Source of the DNA: Isoetes taiwanensis
Lineage: Eukaryota > Streptophyta > Lycopodiopsida > Isoetales > Isoetaceae
NCBI GenBank assembly: GCA_021234155.1
Contig: JAJEKV010000035.1
Coordinates: 7,873,891 to 7,937,890, forward strand
Direction of reading: 5' to 3'
DNA length: 64,000 nt
The position numbers and the translations under genes were made by a program. The notes under the pieces were generated by a model. The model saw only the letters and a list, made by a program, of their open reading frames with translations, did not search any database and was not told where the DNA came from. Positions within the stretch are counted from its first letter, which is position 1. Every line of letters begins with the position of its first letter. Positions 59,333 through 64,000 of the stretch are shown here, one piece after another.

Positions 59333-60501
59333 ATACGGTGCTCCACTTTCGACGGACCTAGATGAGGTTAAACCCAGGTCCAAAAGTAATTGTCGGGATT
59401 ACTTCCCAAATGAGGTTCTTAACCTCAGCCATTTAGGTTCTTAGCTCATGGGAACATAGGAATAGCAGACCTGGAGGTTTTTTGCCCATGGGAAAACACC
59501 CTTACACCATTTAATTTATTTCTAACAAGAAATTTCGTGCGGCCACAAACATTTCTTTGGTTCCAGATTTATGAGGTTGGATCCACCACTAAAGTCCTTT
59601 TTTTTTTTAATAATGCAATGCCTATTTACTTAAGTAGTGTGAACGCCATGCTTGATATTAGTTTGAAACTTGCATAAATTGGAGCCTAGGGCATTAAATT
59701 TTTTAATGTGCATTGTGTTTCTTTCATCTCCTTCCACTTCTGATCCTTTCGCACTTCTATCTTCAATCTTCATCTCAGCTTCCTTTCCCGCTTTATCACC
59801 TTCAATCTTTATCTTCCTCTCTTCAATCTTTATCTCCCGTTTTATCTCCGCTATCTTCTGATCTCCCCTTCCTTACCTGGCCTTCCGGATGCAGCGGATG
59901 CAGTAGATAGCGGTGGATACAGCGGATGCAGCAGATAACAGGGATGAATCTAGGCAAAGCCCATCTGAAAATCTTTGCAAATATTGTGTGTTCCGGAAGC
60001 AGATTTCTGGAAGCATCCGAAAATCCCTCCGCAAGAAAATCTTTGTTTTGCTCTGCTTGGTTGCTGCCTTCACACTTTGCTCCTCATCTCTGTGTCTGAT
60101 TGGGAATGCCGGTTGCTCATCTCTTGGGGTCTGGCCATGGCTCCTAACAAATCTTCTGCGGCTTTTCGGTTCCCACTATCACCTTGATTGCCGGGACCCC
60201 TTCTTGCCCGACCATATCTTCTAGCTATTCAAATTCCTCTGCTGGCCCAGGATTCATTACCATAAGCTCGGCTTTGCACAGTTCGTCCGCAAAAAGGCGT
60301 CCGTTAAAATCTATTTTTCAGGAGATACAAGGGCCAGGTTACTCCAGTGCAAAGGGATTTTTTGGATTCTTGCAGGCTTTGATGTTTCTGCTGAAGGAAT
60401 TGAGGACCCAAAGATTTGAATTTATACACTTCATCTTGTCTCCAAAATCATTTCTTTCTTACGGGCCAGAAAAAAACCAGATTATTAACAGGATGATGTG
60501 T
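59333..60501. other. No gene recognised
   Basis: Contains pyrimidine-rich sequence (59710-59860) and a ggatgcag-type minisatellite at about 59886-59940. Open frames here (for example 59913-60224 plus, Leu/Cys-rich) show no known domain. Confidence 0.45.
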
Positions 60502-60983
60502 TAGGGGAGGGTGCCCACTATCAGCGCAGTGCCCAGCTACTGCGCGGCTCAATTTCGCACTCTTGCCCACTGATCCCGCAGCCCTATCCCCCTGAATTGC
60601 GCATACCTTGCCCTTCAACTGTGTGTAACTTTCTCCGCCAATGTCGGATTGACACGTGGATTGGTGCATCTGAAAGCTCTCTTCAAGAGCTTTCTTTTCA
60701 TATGGTTGGCACTACAGTCTCCTCAGGAATCCTCGAAAACAATTGATGGCTACTTGGTGCGCAGTGGATGGGCAATTGGTGCAGGGAGATGGCCAGGTAA
60801 CCTACCCTACTTTCAAGGCTCGTAACTTCTTCTCAGGAACTCCAAATCTGAAATTTTTTTCAGTGATAGATAGCTGAGCTCGTCCTCTTTTCAATAATGT
60901 CTCATTCGTCCAAAATTGATGCAGGAATCTAGAGTTATGAAGGTTCTGAGACTAAATGTGGCATATATGGGCACCCTCCCCTA
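60502..60983. mobile_element. MITE-like element with 16-bp terminal inverted repeats
   Basis: The ends are perfect inverted repeats: taggggagggtgccca (60502-60517) and tgggcaccctccccta (60968-60983), 482 bp overall. No clear target-site duplication is visible, so superfamily is unassigned. No coding capacity. Confidence 0.65.
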
Positions 60984-62204
60984 CATCCTTCAATGCTGCC
61001 ATGGTCAAAGTATTTGTCCAAACCCAGCCTGCCAATCTGAGAAATAGCAAGTATAGCACAAGATTGAGAGCGGAGATCAAGAAGCTGAGAATTGGTCCGG
61101 CCATTCTTTTTTCTTGGTCATTTGATTTGCTGTTCATTTAAGCTCCCTTTGGAGTATCTTCCCTCTTGAATATTGGATATGGTTAACAGCAACGTTGACA
61201 GAGATGCCAACTCTTCTGAAAACGCCACTCATTATTTTCCAAATCAACTTGACGCTATACATGACACATGACACCGTATATTCTGTTGTAAAGTTGTTTT
61301 GCTGTTGTGTAACATATTCTTTGTTGTGTTGTAACAAATTTTAAACATCATTGTCTAGATTATGGTTTTGATTAGATTGTGGTTTTGGATTGGAATATGG
61401 TTTTTGGTTTCAATTTGGTCGTGGTTGTGGATTACATTGTGGGTCTAGATTATGGTTCGATGGATTGTGGTTTTATGTTAGATTGTGGTTTTAAGGTTTC
61501 TAACGAATATATTTTTATTTTGTGGTTTGGAATTTCATTATTATAGTTTGAGGTTCATGTTTGCGGTTTGGGGTTTGAGATTGATAATCAACTATTGTTT
61601 TGTTCTTAGATGCAACTCTATAAAGCTTTCAAAGCAAAACATTCAAATGTCAAAACTATGCATGTTATTTTTCCATATGCATGTTAATGTTTTTTCTTCT
61701 TCTCTTCCTTATACATCTGAGAAATTGGGGTTAGTCATGTGCAATAATGGAGCAATAGATAGACAAGGTTCTATAGAATCTGTGTTGAATGTAGAACATC
61801 TTCCTTATGATTGTGAAGTAGTAATGCCATTGCTCGCTAACAATTTTGTTTCAAAACTAAATCTTCAATCTCTACTCAGCCTTATTTACAGCTTTCCATA
61901 GGTTTCTATCTAGCTTTCAACATTTCCCCTTCACAATCCTATATTATGAGTATGCAGGCATTACTCCATATAGACTAGCTTATGTTGATTTTGACAAGAC
62001 TCCATAGACTGACTTATGTTGATTTTGACAAGAAATTAGCTGTTAACTTCTCCATAGCATAGCACATGATAATTGTGCTGATGTCCATGTGATTATATGG
62101 CACTTGATGCTTCTCCTATAATTTCATATGACGTGTTTGTTGCAGATCATACTAGGATTTCTGAACATAACCACATTTGTGAGCATGAAACTTGATAAGC
62201 ACTA
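60984..62204. repeat. Gene-poor stretch with GT-rich repeats
   Basis: Diverged units of attgtggtttt(g/a) occupy about 61355-61600. A ~35-bp tandem duplication (actccata...gttgattttgacaag) is at 61963-62032. No protein recognised. Confidence 0.55.
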
Positions 62205-63139
62205 CACTATTACACCCATTCAATCCCTTCAATTTGAGTTCCTATAAAGTAAATATCCCGAATCATTTGTCTTATCCAAATGCAACAAGAGGCAATAAAG
62301 AGAGAGTCATAGAATCCATAAGACATCAGGAATTCATAGGACATCTAGAAGGAAGGAAGGAAGGAAGGAAGGAAGGAAGGAAGGAAGGAAGGAAGGAAGT
62401 ATATTTTAACGTCCACGGAAGAAGAAATGCAAGAAGTAAAGTTTGATTCTTGCAGTAGAACCGTATTTATGCCCCGCAATGCCGGGCACCCGTTACTAGT
62501 GTTCCTAAATCCTACATCTTACTCATATTGTAGTTACGCCCCGCAACGTCGGGCACCATAACTAGTACTACTTAAATCAACAAAGAGAAAATTTCATAGA
62601 AGAAAAAATATTAAAGGATACTACTTAAATGTGTGGATCTAGGTTTGTGCGATACTACTTAAATGCATGGATTTAGACTCATGCGCATGTGCACCTCGAT
62701 GGAGGTGTTTCTTTAATACTGGCCCGGTTTGTGAATGTTGAAAAAGACATGCCTCTACTTTATTTCTTTTATTACATAGAAACCTCCCCAATTTTTCGCA
62801 GAAACCTCCCCAATATTCCAAATTGAAACCTACCCTAAGTTATTGACTTGAGGAACCTCCTCACGTTCTCTAAAACTTATCTTATCTAAAACTTGAGGAG
62901 GGAGTTTCCATAAAAAAAATTGGGTAGGTTTTAAGATTTGGGAAAATGGGGAGGTTTTCAAGAAAGTTGGGGTGGGGAGGTCTCTATTCAAAATTTGAAG
63001 GGTTCCAAAGGAGAATTTGGCCACACCATTATTTACTCTTTAAAGATATTTTAGGGGAGGTTTCTATTGAAAATTTGAAGGGCCCGCACCATTATTTACT
63101 CTTTAAAAATATTTTAAGAAACATTTTGGCCAATTCAAA
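62205..63139 (+). repeat. Duplicated block, copy 2: (AAGG)n tract and 5' flank
   Basis: Matches 53530-54467. The (aagg)n tract (62349-62398) is slightly shorter. Two Helitron-3'-end-like hairpins end CTAG at 62496-62499 and 62562-62565. A 27-bp insertion with a second aacctccccaat word is private to this copy (~62780). Confidence 0.85.
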
Positions 63140-63252
63140 ATGATAATTCACACACACAAAGCCGTAGCAAACCAGCATGTTCTACATCAAAATCTCCGAA
63201 GTCGGGTGTTTTTCACCAAACATAATATATTTTTTGACCGGTTGTTTCTAAC

Positions 63253-64000
63253 CATGTCAATCCTTTGGATTTTGGCCTTTCTAGTCTCAAGAATTCAGGC
63301 CCGGTTCTATGGATACTTATTTGATAGCTTTGTGGAAGAGATAACAATTATAATTGATGCAAATGGACGGAATGGATGGGCTTAGAGTGTTACTTCCTAT
63401 TCAAAATCTGGCACTATTGGTAATACTACAATTCAGAAGTAATCAATTTAGTGGAGACTGCTCTATTCTCGCTTTCGATTTTTCAATTCTAATTCGGCAT
63501 AACTAATTTCCAGTCTCTTCGGGCCGCCATTGGGCGCGTCTTTATTTCTATCCCTTTGATTTCTCATCTTTCAACACCAACAATGCAATTTTTTCTCATT
63601 ATCGCCAATAATTATGTCCTCCTCGGCAATCTAAGTATAGTCAACGGTTAATGGATTACAAAGTGGCTATCCGTTTTAAGGAATATAATCTCAACGTGCC
63701 TTCGTCATCTCTTCAAATCAAGTTCTACCCGAAAGAACGCGATCTACATATGCATTTATCAATGCCATAGAAGTAATATCGTGCAAGACAACTATGCGGA
63801 CGATGCTACACTTGTGAATGCTTGAGGAAAGCGAGGCCAAATTTGGGATGTCCGATACAAAGAATGGAGACCATGTACAGTGAATGTGGGAGGCGCCTAT
63901 ATTGGCCCAACAAATGATTCATATCTCTCAAGGACTTGGTCCAAGAATGATGAACGATCTAAATGGTGGAGTACGAGGCCAAAAATATGAAACCCCATCA
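63253..64000 (+). pseudogene. Malectin-like receptor kinase, copy 2, heavily decayed, runs off the window
   Basis: ATG ~63254 opens the same signal peptide (MSILWILAFLVSRIQA), but the frame breaks within 40 residues and a TAG ends it at ~63383. Malectin-like pieces continue in changing frames. From ~63760 it contains sequence deleted from copy 1, including VNVGGAYIGPTNDSYLSRTW (~63870-63935), the linker region of CrRLK1L ectodomains. The copy therefore preserves ancestral sequence that copy 1 lost. The kinase part, if any, lies beyond the window. Confidence 0.82.

Overview
This is a transposon-dense stretch of a land-plant nuclear genome. The evidence is plant-type CACTA (En/Spm) and Ty3/gypsy elements, spliced exons, an F-box gene family, a VPS2-like ESCRT-III fragment, and a malectin-like (CrRLK1L-type) receptor kinase. 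I cannot name the species. Almost every protein-coding region is broken by stops, frameshifts or nested insertions, so the window reads as heterochromatin-like intergenic DNA with decayed genes.

Layout. Positions 1-7.6 kb hold a CACTA transposase gene (TNP2/Transposase_21, DUF4218-like and DUF4216-like regions). It was split by a small LTR element (2176-4414, 5-bp TSD tatac) and by a Tourist-like MITE (4432-4845, TSD tta). Both sit inside one exon, which reads through cleanly once they are mentally removed. Positions 7.6-12.05 kb are a decayed chromovirus (gag, protease, RT, RNase H, most of integrase). The missing integrase tail and chromodomain lie in the same orientation at 42.56-43.15 kb, so about 30 kb of other DNA appears to sit inside that element. 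That 30-kb block begins with a VPS2-like pseudogene (12.5-13.45 kb). An array of repeated F-box 5' modules follows, several joined to the same gag-RT fragment (13.45-20.2, 33.3-40.2 and 42.0-42.56 kb). One copy (36521-37742) keeps nearly the whole F-box protein.

The most striking feature is a 13.1-kb minus-strand Ty3/gypsy element at 20227-33334. It has 1.64-kb LTRs, TSD agccg, a tRNA-Met-type primer site and a polypurine tract. It carries gag-pro-RT-RH-IN with a C-terminal chromodomain-like region, plus two extra genes between the primer site and gag. The first (30002-31133) is a histone-H3-like protein. It starts with the exact H3 tail ARTKQTARK, has a long charged insertion, and ends in a recognisable H3 histone fold. 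The second (27737-29230) is a protein of about 500 residues that I do not recognise.

Positions 43-52.5 kb hold short repeats: a tRNA-like sequence, T-rich repeats, tandem modules of about 100 bp, three copies of a TIR element, and a long near-perfect inverted repeat (48955-49568). Positions 53.5-56.7 and 62.2-64 kb are two copies of a duplicated block: an (AAGG)n tract, Helitron-3'-end-like hairpins and a broken malectin-like receptor-kinase gene. Between them lie a decayed LINE (57-58.5 kb) and small foldback or MITE-like elements.

The genes do not form an operon or pathway. The only likely functional linkage is within the 13.1-kb element, where an H3-like protein and an integrase chromodomain are encoded together.
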